DNA of 64,000 nt from Naematelia aurantialba. Taxonomy: Eukaryota; Basidiomycota; Tremellomycetes; Tremellales; Naemateliaceae. Below are positions 34,801 through 46,024 of this stretch, one piece after another. The notes beneath the pieces are model-generated. The model saw only the letters and a program-made list of their open reading frames with translations. It searched no databases and was not told the origin of the DNA. The translations under genes and the position numbers were made by a program. Each line of letters begins with the position of its first letter. Position 1 is the first letter of the stretch. Location: contig JAKFAO010000001.1 of the NCBI GenBank assembly GCA_021527695.1, positions 1,798,001 through 1,862,000 on the forward strand. Reading direction: 5' to 3'.

Positions 34801-36433
34801 GACTCGTGCAGGATGAGCTTCCCGCCTAGTCTGCGAAATCCATGCCGGCTCAACGCCAAGCGCAGGCTCGACATCGACTTGATCTGCGCGCACATGTTGC
34901 CTCACGCTGCAACCATTTGCCTGTACGAGGCATTCGCGGACATTACGGACGCCAGCGATGCTGCGACGAGGCGTATACTCGGCGCCGCGCAAGCAATCGT
35001 CTCGATTGTCCAACAGCTCGCGAGTGTGGTCATCGACGGAGCCCAGAACTTCACCGCCATCATGCATTCGTCGGCATCCGTGTATGTCCCTTGTTACGCA
35101 ATGTGCGAGCGGCGAGCTGACTTGGGGCAGATGCCTGGTGACTTCTGCGAGGACATGTTTGCTGTTCTACAGGTATGCTCTCAATATCAAGGACTTTACT
35201 CTGGCAGAGTCGCACAGGATGGACATTGATCTCGTCCGGTATGTCAACTGTGCACGCGTCCGTCTCGTACACTGACTTGATGTCTTAGAATGGCCCTGGG
35301 GCAATTTGGCACACGCTTCAAGATTGGACATCACCATGCCCAGCTCATCGAGTACTTTATGGATCGCGCGGGACATCCTACGCTGGAAAAGCTGCAGGCC
35401 CACTATCCCGAACATCCCCGACCCGGCGCGTGAGCTTATCTCGCTTGCTTGTTGAAGAGATTCTGAACCTGAGAGCTGACGATGTCAGACCCGAACTTCA
35501 CGCAGGTGCAAACTTTGGGGAGTGCATTCTGAACGCTCTGAATATCAAGCGGGGGTACTGGCGAAGTGCACAGTTTGCGCTGGGACATGGCACCACGTCC
35601 CCGTTTGGCTCGACACCGGATAGCGCTGCGTACCAGAGTGGAGGATCAGCTGCACGGGCGGCATCCGTCCACAGCGCTAGTGGCGCCTCTGCGGCACTGC
35701 GCGGGACAGATTCGGAATCCCCGCGGGGTCTGAGCAGCATGGGCGGGTCACCGTCTGCCGGTATAGGTGAGTCGTCACGTTGTATTTCATTGCGCGTGCC
35801 GGTTCGGGGCTGCTGTTGGATGTGTAGGTGGGGAGAGCTGACGAGCACGTAGATGTGGACGCCGCCGTCCGTGCAGGCCCGTCACAGCGGCAATCGCAGT
35901 CCAATACAACGGCCAACTCGTCGCCGCTTTCTCGGCCGCTTGTGGCGCCTGATCAGGGCGTCGAGGGGCAATCAGGACGCGTATCACAGGCGGCGTACGG
36001 GCTTGATATCGAGGCGGAAAAGCGGTTTAACCGATCGACGGAAATTGTCGCGGGGCACATACCCCTGTTTGGCACGTTCACGGCCGAGGACCTTGCGGCG
36101 AAAGAAAAACAGGCTCATGCGCAAGCAAGCGCAGGGTCCGGACTTGGGTCAGGAGCGGGAGGGGTAGCAGCGGGAGGGGTAGCAGCGGGGGGTGGAGGGG
36201 GAGGAGCGGGAGGAGCGGGAGGAGTAGGAGCGGGAGGCGGGGGAGGAGAGGGCGGAGGGGCAGGGGCTGCGGTCCCTGGGCAGGCCGACACGGCTGCGTA
36301 CTTGACAAAAGAAGCGGCAAGGGCATTCGACGCAGCGCACACGGTGGTGAATGGCCAACGGCAGGCGTTGTCGGTCTTCCGTGCGGGCGGGTTCGAGCCG
36401 TTTGACCCGTGTGCCAAATTTAGCGGGTCATAG
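31844..36433 (+). CDS. Zn2Cys6 fungal transcription factor with Fungal_trans domain
   Basis: Nuclear DNA-binding regulator of about 1,150-1,200 residues. The zinc cluster is split by the first intron (about 32083-32309): CLACRRRKLKCDA in exon 1, then QRPHCSTC in exon 2, supplying the six cysteines in the CX2CX6CX..CX2C pattern. A basic patch with KKKKKASTGEPKRKRKDEE and a short coiled coil (EQLRKKIEELELQLAQ) follow. The middle-homology region begins about LFWPGWPPNLPEPNIVNDLV and contains LVPNIPRVLHRARFLARLAL, ALIHAICSSAAAWCHP and EERRVCLWMALYHDTIASAA, typical of Fungal_trans. The C-terminal exon is Ser- then Gly-rich (GGA tract about 36140-36270) before FDPCAKFSGS and TAG. Around nine introns; one holds a 19-bp tandem repeat. 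Targets unknown. Confidence 0.88.
32637..32697 (+). repeat. 17-19-bp tandem repeat in an intron of the Zn2Cys6 gene
   Basis: Three and a half copies of CACCCACTCTTCTGAAG fill much of the second intron, between the exons encoding EQLRKKI and EELELQLAQ. The first intron also has a (CACACATC)-type array at about 32131-32168. Confidence 0.85.
36140..36270 (+). repeat. GGA-rich coding low-complexity tract (polyglycine)
   Basis: Imperfect GGAGCG/GGGGGA units in frame encode a Gly/Ala-rich segment near the C-terminus of the Zn2Cys6 factor. Confidence 0.85.
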
Positions 36434-37617
36434 GGTGCTCGACTCGGGCGTCGCCCGCGAGACTCGTCTGATCTCGTCTGCTCTCGCTCCACTCATGGGT
36501 TGAAGGATGTTGGTTTATAGTAGATGCAGTGGTTCGCGTAGGGCGAAAGCCAGCAGAGTAGATGGGGGTGAGAGCAGCAGAGTAGGTGAGGGGTGAGACC
36601 TGCAGAGTAGACGAGGGCGAGAGCAGCAGAGTAGATGAGGGGTCAGAAGAAGTGGATGGCAGATGGGTCAGAGGAAGCGGTAGAGCAATTGTGCGGGGTA
36701 TCATGTAGCATCCATGTACATTTTCACGCGGCAAAGTTCCCGCTATGCAACGCAGTTGGTGTCGCGAAAATAGCACTACTAGGACAGCCTGCTGCTTTGC
36801 GTTTGTGTTTCACCCCCGACGCGCCATGACGTCATGTCTGAAACGTTGTTTTGTCTGCCAAAGTGACAGGTGCAAGTGGACAAAGCAGTCTGGTCGTCAG
36901 ACACAAAGACACAAAGACACAACGACACAAAGACACAACGACACAACGACGGAGAGGACGAGCGAGGCGAGGGACAGGTTTGTCTGGTTAACAAGGGAGG
37001 GAGAGTGTCGACTAGGGCAAGGGATTACTGCGTGTTGGAGTAGGCTGCACCGCTACTTGTGTGTACTAGCTACGTGGGTGGTTGAGACACAGTACGGGAC
37101 GGTGTGATATAAGCTCTGTATGGCGTGGGGATGGTGCATGAGAGCCGAGAGCGGTGCGGGTAGACAGGGCGGGAAGAGCAGTGCTGTGGAAGGAGGTGCG
37201 GAGGCGCGGAGGTGCGGATGGAGGATGGTGCGGTGCAAGGAGTGAAGGAGGTCCTTGGTCTAAGGAGAGAGGATTCAAAGGAGTGTCCTTGACGTTTCGA
37301 CAGACTGGATCATCCATCCTCGTAGAGTATAACTACTCTCATCCATCCATTCCCACATCCCTCCCAGATCCACTCCGTTCCCACCGACTCCCTCCCGACT
37401 TCGGTCACCCCCATCGCCTTCGCCCACGAGGACGAGCAGACCCACGCAGCGAAGTATCCTACATCCATCCTCACGAACCACGAACCACGAACCACGAACC
37501 ACCAGCACCCCAACGACGAACCACCAGCACCCCAACGACGATCCACCAGCACCCCAACCACGAACCACCAGCACCCCAACCACGCAGCCAATACCAAGAC
37601 AGTCCAGACAACCCAGC
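36434..37617. promoter_or_regulatory. Upstream region of the NIS1-like gene, rich in tandem repeats
   Basis: About 1.2 kb without a supportable gene. Three tandem arrays are present: GCAGAGTAGATGAGGG-type (about 36553-36645), ACACAAAGAC/ACACAACGAC (36899-36950) and a 21-bp unit CCACCAGCACCCCAACGACGA (about 37474-37592) ending 25 bp before the start codon. Confidence 0.55.
37474..37592 (+). repeat. 21-bp minisatellite directly before the NIS1-like start codon
   Basis: Units of CACGAAC are followed by four copies of CCACCAGCACCCCAACGACGA with AACCACGA variants. By position it lies in the 5' leader or core promoter of the secreted-protein gene. Confidence 0.88.
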
Positions 37618-38465
37618 ATGCGCCCGTTCAACACCCTCGCTCTGCTCCTCGGCGCGACCCTCGCCGCCGCGCGCATAGCCAACATGTCCGCCCCGGCCAC
37701 AGTGTACGCCGGCCGGAACTTCACCGCCGTGGTCTACACCGAGGGGTATATCCAGAACAACGTGGACTTTGGTCTCATGTGGGGGCTCAAGCTGCCCTCG
37801 ATCACCGATTGCGACGAGTGTATTGGCGAGTTGTTGAGTTACAATGATTTGTAGTGAGTCGTCGATCTCGCGATCGTACGCGTCTCCACACCTCGCTACT
37901 TGGCATCTTGTCCAACCTCTAGTCACTCGCGCCATCTTCTCCTCTCCTCGCTCGCGCCATCTTCTCTCACCTCTAGCCACTCGCGGCATCGTCTCCATTC
38001 GTCACTCGCTACTCGCTCTTCCCCCTGATGACCGCTAACTCCCCAGCTCAAACCCCAACTTCCCCCAGCTGGACGGAAACGCGACCTTCCAAGTGCCCGT
38101 GCCCTCTGGCTACCCGAACGGGACGTACACCCTCGTCATGGCCTCGCCGAACCTCGTTGGCGTGAGTGTCGAGTCTAGTGGCTGTTTCGTCTACGTCCTT
38201 TCGTTCTCTTCTCTGCACGCTTCACTGTGTTATACCGCTCTCTTCTCTTCCTCTGTTTCACCGGTCGCCTCTTCTGGCTCCTCCCTTCGTACTCTCCTGG
38301 TACCTAGCTCCTCACGCCAGACTGACATTCCCTACCTCCTCGCCTGTTTCTTCCTGCGTCCCGCTCCACAGCTCAGACTGTGCGTCTCAACCGACGCTGA
38401 CCCCGCAGGCGTCCGGCGAGACCGAGATCCGTTACTGGAACCAGACTGTCACCGTCGCGAGCTGA
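37618..38465 (+). CDS. NIS1-like small secreted protein
   Basis: Three exons. The N-terminus MRPFNTLALLLGATLAAA is a clear signal peptide with cleavage likely after Ala-Ala-Ala. The mature part reads ARIANMSAPATVYAGRNFTA, VYTEGYIQNNVDFGLMWGLK, then CDECIGELLSYNDL, a Pro/Asn-rich strand FPQLDGNATFQVPVPSGYPN, GTYTLVMASPNLVG and finally ASGETEIRYWNQTVTVAS before TGA. The length, two close cysteines and the GTYTLV..LVGASGE pattern match the fungal NIS1 family of secreted effectors. In plant-associated fungi NIS1 interferes with host receptor kinases, but relatives are also common in saprotrophs, so no host interaction should be assumed. The second intron (about 38163-38408) is long for this genome. 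About 135 residues. Confidence 0.72.
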
Positions 38466-38833
38466 GCGTGAGGTGGATGGAGCCTCAACGGACCTGATTG
38501 AGCCTGAGATACGTGATTGAGCGCGAGATACGTCATTGAGTCTGAGAGACGTGATGAGCATGTGCATATACATACCATTCCCCACACCCGTTAATTCGTC
38601 CACTCATACAATCGCCATTTCCATACAGTCGAGTGTCCTGTGCAATATCTGCTTCATGTCGCTACGAATCAATGGCAGTGTGAATGCATGTACATGGCCC
38701 GTCACACCCACTGGAGCCCAAGCCCACTCTCAACTGATCACGACGCCTGCCTCGTACCTATTCACAGCAGGTACATATACAGATCCCTCCTCGCCTCGCC
38801 ATCCCCGCCCTAGAGTATCACATGCGGCAGCAC
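38466..38833. other. Convergent intergenic gap
   Basis: About 370 bp between the 3' ends of the NIS1-like gene (+) and PUF6-like gene (-). TGATTGAGCCTGAGATACG near-repeats occur at 38496-38555. No gene seen. Confidence 0.5.
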
Positions 38834-41451
38834 TCACAACGCGCTGATCTTCTCCACCAACAGCCCGCTCCCCTTGCGCTCCGCACGCTTGATCCCCTCC
38901 AGCACCTCCTGGCCCCCCAGCACCGCCTTGACCTCTGCACCTCTTCCAGCACTGCTCAAGCCCTCCACCATCTCAGCCAGCACGAATGTCGGCGTCCCCC
39001 TGGCCATGCGCACGACGTTCTCTGCCCCGCCCGCGTCGGCACTGCGGATCGCGTCCCAACAGGCAGAGCAGAACGCCGTGGATAGCCCCGCGTCGGGCTG
39101 CTCGACAATCTTGGTCTTGGTATCAAAGTGCCCGCCGGATAGGAGTAGCTTGTACGTCCGTGACGCGTGGGGCAGGTCCACAATGTGCCGCTCGACCGCT
39201 TCGACCGCTTCGACGTCCCCTAGCAGCTCAGGCTCGGGCTCGTCGGGGTACGGCGCACGCAACGGCTTCACCAGCGCCTCTATGGCCGATGACTTGTCTG
39301 GCACACTATCAGCACGGCTCAAACATCTTGTCACTATCGACCGGAGGGGGCGGAGGAAGCCGGATGATGAATGACGGAGAATGGAGAATACAGAAGGAAA
39401 TGGAGGATGAAAATGGAGGACAGAGGATGGACACGAATGCGGATGACGAGATAGCATCGGCACTCACCACCCTCGGTGTACAGCATAATCTCTTGCACGA
39501 GCAGCCCCGCCCCTGGATCCCGAACAAGCTGCTCGCCCTGCTCCGCAACGAGCTTGAGCAGCCCCTCACTGGCGTACCCTACAAGCTCCTTCCGCCTCGT
39601 CACTGGATCTTTCTTGGACGTCCCGACGTCCCTCGCGAGCTGCGCACAAGCTGCCAGCGATGCCAGCGTTGACGGCAGGAAGTGACGTGTCGACGTGGGT
39701 GTCAGGAGGTAGAGCAGCACTCGGCGCCCGTTCTTATCTTCCACTAGACCAGGTGCAAGCCCGACAATGTCAGATACAAACGCCTTGCCCATGAGTTTCG
39801 TGTCGCTTAAACCGTCAGCGCCGATCCACAGCAACCGCAGAGGGGTGTACGTACTCGACACAATCAAACGCGGTGAACAGGACCGTCTGCGCATCGGCGT
39901 CCTTACACATTGGCTCAATGTGTTTCCGCAGATGTTGCAGTATTTGCTTCCTGTCCTATAGAGTCATGAGCGGTGGAGGTGGGGAGTGACGGAGTAGCGC
40001 ACCTTTGCACTACATCTTGCAATGAGCTGTCGGACGACTGCCGAACCGTCTTTCGTATGCACGATCTCTGCCAAACTCTCCATGGACCTGCACACTCGTA
40101 AGCCCACTGACCACATGTTGGGCGGATCGCGCCACTCACGCGGCCAAGAGGTCGTGCATCTTTTGGTCCGCTTCTTCTGTGGGAAGGAACCGGTATATGC
40201 AGTCGAGGTACTCCCGGACAAGGTAGTGGAAGATACCCTGCGCAAGCGCCGTCTTTTGCGTTGCGTTGAAACTGGGCTCGTCAGTGGCTAATGCTAATCC
40301 ATCAAGACAGACAAGAATGGATGGGGAAGGAGCTGTTGACGCACATGCCAGTGACTGTCTTCTCGACGCCATTCAGCACCCTCTCTCGTCCTTTCCCGTC
40401 TCCCAAGGCCTCGAGCGTTCCCTCCAGCCCCTTGACCTCTCCCGTCTCTTTGACACCGTCAAACACCTTCACTTCTCTAGGATAGAAACCGCGGACCAGC
40501 AACTTTCGCTCTTTGCTCGTCGCCCATAGGTCGAAAAAGTCAGACAAGGGCTGAACAGCGTGTGCATGAGCGAGCAGAGAAGAGAGGTGTGACGCGAGGG
40601 CTGGGATGAGGAGGGGTCGGATTGAGGGGCAGTAGCGGATGAGTTTGGCCATCAGAAACTGCAACTGGTCAGCATCGTCCCTTCCCGCACAAAGACGGAG
40701 AGGGCGAAGAGTGGAGGGGTGGAGGACTCACCTTTGAATACTTGGACTCCATCATTTCCCGCCATTGAGGTTGCAGCTCCATGGCGACTCCCGTTCGTTC
40801 TTCCTTTCCGCCATATTTTACAATCTTTTCCAGTCAGCCTAGCCATGACCCGTATGAAAGTTAGAGACGAGGACCTACCGTCTGCAAGACACGCCCACCC
40901 TTGTGACCCCGCGAGATCTCTGCCACTCTGCCCTTTGCAGCCTCCCATAGCTCCCTCACCGCCTTGGAACGTTCTTCCTTGCCCAGATCAGCTCTTCGTG
41001 CCACCTCCCATAGTGGTAGAAGCTTGTCCTGCAACAGAGGATGACTAGGTAACAGTGCTGTCCGATGAGGTTGCGCGGCGTGCAGGGCAGCTCGTTCCTC
41101 CTTGGTCATACGTGGCTTCTTCTCGGCCGGCTCTCCTGCTCCTGCTCCCTCAACTGTCTCTGCCTCTTCATCTCCATTCTCCTTCTCATCCACATCCATC
41201 GCCTCGTCGTCATCTTCATCGTGATCTGATCCGCCTCCTTGCGTAACAGGACGCTTGCGCCGCTTGGGCTCCTCTGCCCGCTCCGCCTTGACCTTGGGGT
41301 TGGTCGACTTGGGACGGAAGTCCTTCTTGGCTGGAGCATATCCTGGCTTCACTGGACCATTGGAGTTCTTGTTAAATGGCTTTGGCATCCGATCGCGTGT
41401 GCCTCCAGATGCTGACGCCGGACGCTTCTTGTCGTTGAATCGAGTAGACAT
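38834..41451 (-). CDS. PUF6-type Pumilio-repeat RNA-binding protein with CPL domain
   Basis: Nucleolar protein of 60S ribosome biogenesis and, in yeast, ASH1 mRNA repression. Start at 41451 (MSTRFNDKKRPASASGGTRD). A basic N-terminus with an acidic DHDEDDDEAMDVDEKE patch precedes LWEVARRADLGKEERSKAVR, a PUF6 hallmark. Degenerate Pumilio repeats follow: EISRGHKGGRVLQT, FLMAKLIRYC, DGSAVVRQLIARCSAK, DRKQILQHLRKHIEPMCKDA, DKNGRRVLLYLLTP. The CPL-type C-terminal region includes KKDPVTRRKELVGYASEGLL, DPGAGLLVQEIMLYTEG, SRTYKLLLSGGHFDTKTK and ends LLVEKISAL before TGA (38834-38836). About 680 residues, eight or so introns. It shares a 395-bp divergent promoter with IRE1. Confidence 0.87.
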
Positions 41452-41845
41452 GCTGCGTGAGTCTGTAATACAAAGACAGCGAGCATTGAGACAACTTTTG
41501 CCCGGAAATCTTCAGCCGCGGCAGGCACCGCCAAATGCATGACGTGGATTATGATGTTTTGAACGGAAGCAATATTGTCAGAGGGCGTTGAACTTTATGT
41601 ATTTGGCTGTGCCGAACAAAGTCCAAGCAGCAACCTGTCATCTCTCACACTCATCTCTACCACGCCACTGTCTGTCTGTCTGCCAATTTTCTAGTAGTCG
41701 TCGTGCTTGTATTCTGCCCTCGCATCGCTCCACTGTCCGCCTATCGAGGATACCCACAATTCCAGCAGCACCGACGCTCGACGGTGGGCGGGCGATGACG
41801 GCTTTGGCTGCGCGTGACGCCGGTCCTTTCCCCTTGTCCTGAGCA
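41452..41845. promoter_or_regulatory. Divergent promoter of PUF6-like and IRE1 genes
   Basis: About 395 bp between two start codons. Slightly AT-rich at 41550-41610; no recognisable operator. Confidence 0.45.
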
Positions 41846-44800
41846 ATGTCACCCCATCTCTTGATCTCGCACCTGGTTGTCTTCCTCCTGCCATTCCTGC
41901 TCCTGCTCCAAGCTGGCCCCTCGCCGTCACCCGATCCCTATCCAGCCATCATCTCCTTGCCAGCCCGCCCATCGCGATCAGCTCGACTCGCCGCCGCACC
42001 TGCCCAACCGTCTGTGCCAGAGGTGGAACATGACTTGCTGCCGTTTGTGGTGATCTCGACGATAGACGGCGCGCTTCACGCTGTTGATAGAGATGGTGGA
42101 ACGGTCCGATGGACGTTGAAAGACGGAGTGGAACCGTTGGTCGGTGGTGGTATTCGAGGGAAGGGGAACGAAGAAGAATATATCGTCGAGCCGCTCAGCG
42201 GGAGCCTGTACGTCTTTGACGACGAGACCCACCCAGGAGAGTCACCAAAGATCAGAAAGCTCCCTTTGTCGGTTGAGCAATTGTGAGTTCGCTTTGATAG
42301 CTGCCTTTCGCGAGCTGAGAATCCCGAAAGGATCGAGTTGTCGCCTTTCACGTTTCCACACTCGCCTAGCCGGATCTTCACAGGCTCAAAGCACACTTCT
42401 CTTCTCACCATCGACCTCCGCACTGGCCAGCAGCTACACTGTTATTCCTCTCTCGCCGGCAATCTGTCAAATCCAGAGACAGACTGTACTTGCGAAAACG
42501 AGCGAATTCTAGACGACCTCGAGGGCCGTGCACGCTCGAATCGTGATGTCCTATTTGTCGGCCGGACAGACTATCGTCTGACCATCCACACACCTCCTTC
42601 AGCAGCTTCTAGCGTGGCGAGTTCAAGCGACGTGTCGAGCGAGCGACGCACAGCAGGAATCCAGGAAATCATCTATTCGACTTATACCCCAAATAGCTAT
42701 GATAAACCTCTAGTGGAATTCTGGGCGAAGCTGGCCACAGCCGAGTCGGCGTGGCATGAAGATGGTCACAACACAAAAAAGATGAGAGTGGAGCTGGGAT
42801 ATGACGGGATGGCCGTTGGTGTCGAGCTTGGCGGAGGAGTCCGATGGATGACCAAGTTGGAGAACATCGGGTGAGTACCGACTGCGCTGGCGCTGGGTCC
42901 CGCTCATACCTGCTAGCATCGCTGTATACGATATTCTACTCCCCCTGAAACCTGCTTCGGCCAACCCAATCCTCGTCCCACAGCCTCCACCACACCTTCC
43001 ATCACTGTTTCCAATTCCCACGCATAAGAGCTCAGCACACATCGACATCCTCAACAAACCTGCAACAACGTACATCGGCGCCGCACCGCTGGATTTTGCT
43101 CATCCAGACAACGTGGTGGTCGAAGATGAGAGTGGAACAGGCAGCCCGAAAAAACTCCTCTACGCCCTGTCATCTTCCTCTTATCCCCTCATCAACTTTG
43201 CTCCCCCGCCGCGACCTGGCACACTGTCGAATGGCTCCTTTCTCGTCTCGGAGGATCTACCGGAGCGGGACCAGCTCTTGCCGTATCTACTTGACCCTCC
43301 TACAGATACAGTCGAGACGTTGGCTGCAGAGGAGACTGCTGTCACCGAGTCCAAACCAATCAGACACCGCGCGGATAGCGTATACGCCTGGAACCTGTGG
43401 ACACTTGCCATCTTTGCTGGGATTGCCTTCTTTGGCTTTACGGTATTCGGTTTAGGTCGCCGAGCTGGTGTGCGGGAATCGACCACTCCCCCAATGGTCG
43501 ACGAGAAAACCCCTCTTCTGCTCGCTCCGGACGGAGTCAAAGTAGACGAAAAGTCAGTATCGTTTGCCGACATTCCTCATGCCGAGTCGTCAAATTCTGC
43601 TCTCGCTCGTGCACTGGATCTCCCCGAGGGCGATACGCCTGCCAAAAAGAAAGCCGGAAGGCGGCGAGTGAGGGGGAAGAAGAAGCCACGGAACGCCGAC
43701 AATGGGTCTCTTGGCGGCGAGGAAGACGACAACGAGGAGGACGAACGAGGAGAGGGGTCTCCGACCGATATTATCCGCAGGGACGAGAAGCCACTGCCTG
43801 AGCTGCCGAGGGAGATCTCTACGACAGATTTGCTTCACGTCGAAGACAAGGAGAGATTGCTGATCTCTGATACTGTCATCGGTAAGCATCCACATCTCGA
43901 AGTTCCAATCCTTACTGATTTGCCAGGCTTCGGTTCTCATGGCACAGTGGTGCTCAAGGGAACATGGGGAGGCAGGCCAGTTGCTGTGAAACGACTGCTA
44001 TCAGATTTCACGCGGCTGGCATCTCAAGAAGTCAAGCTTCTTCAAGCGAGTGATGATCACCCAAATGTCATTCGATGTAAGTTGATGGGATCATGACGTT
44101 TCGCAGAGCTGACGAGTTCATAGATTACTGCCAGGAGAGAAGGGACAATTTCCTTTACATTGCGCTGGATCTCTGTCAGGCATCTCTCGCGGATCTTATC
44201 GAGGCTCCGGACAAACATATCGAGCTTGCCTCGGCGCTGGACCGTAAGAAGGCACTGGTGCAGATCACTAGTGGTGTCAAGCATCTCCATGGGATGAAAA
44301 TCATCCATCGGGACATCAAACCTCAGTGAGTGTAGCGTCCTCCTGAACGAGCGTGGGTTAGTATTGACCCGATCAGGAATGTGCTGGTGTCAAAAGCGAA
44401 GGATGGATCCCTCCGCATGCTGGTATCTGACTTTGGCCTTGCCCGACGTCTCGAGCAAGATCAATCCTCTTTCGCTCCAACGGGCAACAACCTTGCCGGC
44501 TCGCTTGGCTGGCGAGCACCGGAGTGCATCCGCGGTCAGGTTCGGCTCAACGAGGGCTTTGATCCCACTTCATCACACTCTTCGGCGTCTTCTTCAGGAT
44601 CTTTCATAGACTTGGTCGCCGAGGGAGAAGAAAGAGACAAGAAAGCCTATGCGCGACTCACAAAAGCAGTGGATCTGTTCGCTTTGGGCTGTCTGTATTT
44701 CTGGGTCCTAATGTCTGGAGAGCATCCGTATGGCGCGGTATACGACCGAGAGAGTAACATTGTCAAGGGTGAAATTGTGAACATGGCGCAGCTGGAGGTG

Positions 44801-45514
44801 CTGGGCGAAGAAGGCTGGGAAGCGAAAGATCTGATCGGGCGGATGTTGGCTCTTGATCCAGCGTCGAGGTGAGTTGGCAGTCATCTGAAGACCTATCGTG
44901 CCTATCAACTGACACCTGCAGACCGGATACGACGGAGAGTCTTAGTCATCCGTTCTTCTGGACACCCGCGAAGCGTTTAGCATTCCTGTGCGATGCTTCT
45001 GACCGTGAGACTTCTTCGAGCGCTCTTGCGCGGGAAGCTGACAAGCTGCAGGATTCGAGATCATGGAACTGGACCCTCCCGAGCCTACACTGGTGTCTTT
45101 GGAGACTGATGCGGTGGAGGTCGTTGGGCGGGACTGGTACAGCCGGTGCGACAAGGTGTTTACCAGTAGTCTGGGCAAGTATCGCAAGTACAAAGGCAAC
45201 TCTGTGCGGGACCTGCTGCGCGCCATGAGGAACAAGGTATGTCCTTACATGCTCGTTCACATGCTCCTCATATGGATCCACGAGGTCTTCTCAAATGACG
45301 GTATTGTGGGGCGCGGCTGACGCGGCTGCAGAAACACCATTACCAAGACCTCGAGCCACAGGCTCAGAGACACCTCGGGGCTCTGCCCGCAGGGTTCTTG
45401 CACTATTTTACGAGTCGGTATCCGACCTTGTTCTTGCACGTACATGCGGTCGTGAGGGACAGTAGGCTGAGACACGAGAGTATGTTTGAGGGGTATTTCG
45501 GGGAAAGTAGTTGA
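41846..45514 (+). CDS. IRE1: IRE1: ER stress sensor kinase/endoribonuclease
   Basis: ER transmembrane sensor of unfolded proteins that cleaves HAC1/XBP1-type mRNA introns. Signal peptide at residues 1-22 (LVVFLLPFLLLLQAG). The luminal domain has the PQQ-like strand FVVISTIDGALHAVDRDGGT, VRWTLKDGVEPL, LYVFDDETHPGESP and IFTGSKHTSLLTIDLRTGQQ. The membrane span is LWTLAIFAGIAFFGFTVFGL (about 43396-43455). A basic/acidic linker leads to the kinase: GFGSHGTVVLKGTWGGRPVA, VKRLL (Lys), HRDIKPQ (catalytic Asp), SDFGLARRL (DFG), GSLGWRAPECIRG and VDLFALGCLYFWVLMSGEHP. The KEN RNase domain follows: FEIMELDPP, DKVFTSSLGKYRKYKGNSVR, DLLRAMRNKKHHYQDL, LHYFTSRYPTLFLHVH. Kinase and RNase cores look intact. 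About 1,070 residues, eight introns. Confidence 0.96.
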
Positions 45515-46024
45515 GGCTATGAGTTTGAGTTATTCTGCTAGTCTTGCGTGGCTGTGGCTGTGGCCGTGGATGTGGACGGCGTCGACGCCAGGGAGGACAA
45601 TGTAGATCGTCGTGTTGTACAGATTATCATACACTGTTGATGCATCAATCCTTGCTTGTGCTGTTCAGTGGTAATCGGTATCATTGTTCGAGCGACACTG
45701 GACGAGATATTGGACGAGATGATACCTTTGTTCAAATTGCATAATGGTAAGAGATGCCAAGGGGACGCGTGGTAGAGTAGATGCAGCACATGTAGTAGAT
45801 GTATTCATGTAGTAGATGCGGTGCATGTAGATGCGGTACATGTAGATGCGGTACATGAATTACATGTGTAGATGAGGCAGATGTGGTAGATGTGGTAGAT
45901 GTGGTAGATGTGGTAGATGTGGTAGATGTGGTAGATGTGGTAGATGTGGTAGATGCGGTACACGTAAGACGTCCTCACATTGACAATACGAAGAGACCGA
46001 GATGTCGGACGTGTCAGGGATCCA
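45515..46024. repeat. Convergent gap with TAGATGTGG/TAGATGCGG tandem repeats
   Basis: About 510 bp between the IRE1 and RNase H2C 3' ends. From about 45776 to 45965 it is a compound minisatellite: 12-15-bp CATGTAGATGCGGTA units (45800-45860) grade into a pure nonamer, TAGATGTGG, of nine copies (45884-45957). The nonamer has an ATG-rich open frame, which I regard as fortuitous. Confidence 0.85.

Noticed and set aside
36838..36892. Cys-rich peptide resembling half of a Zn2Cys6 cluster
   Set aside because: Only a short chance run in an intergenic region; no flanking exons or further cysteines.
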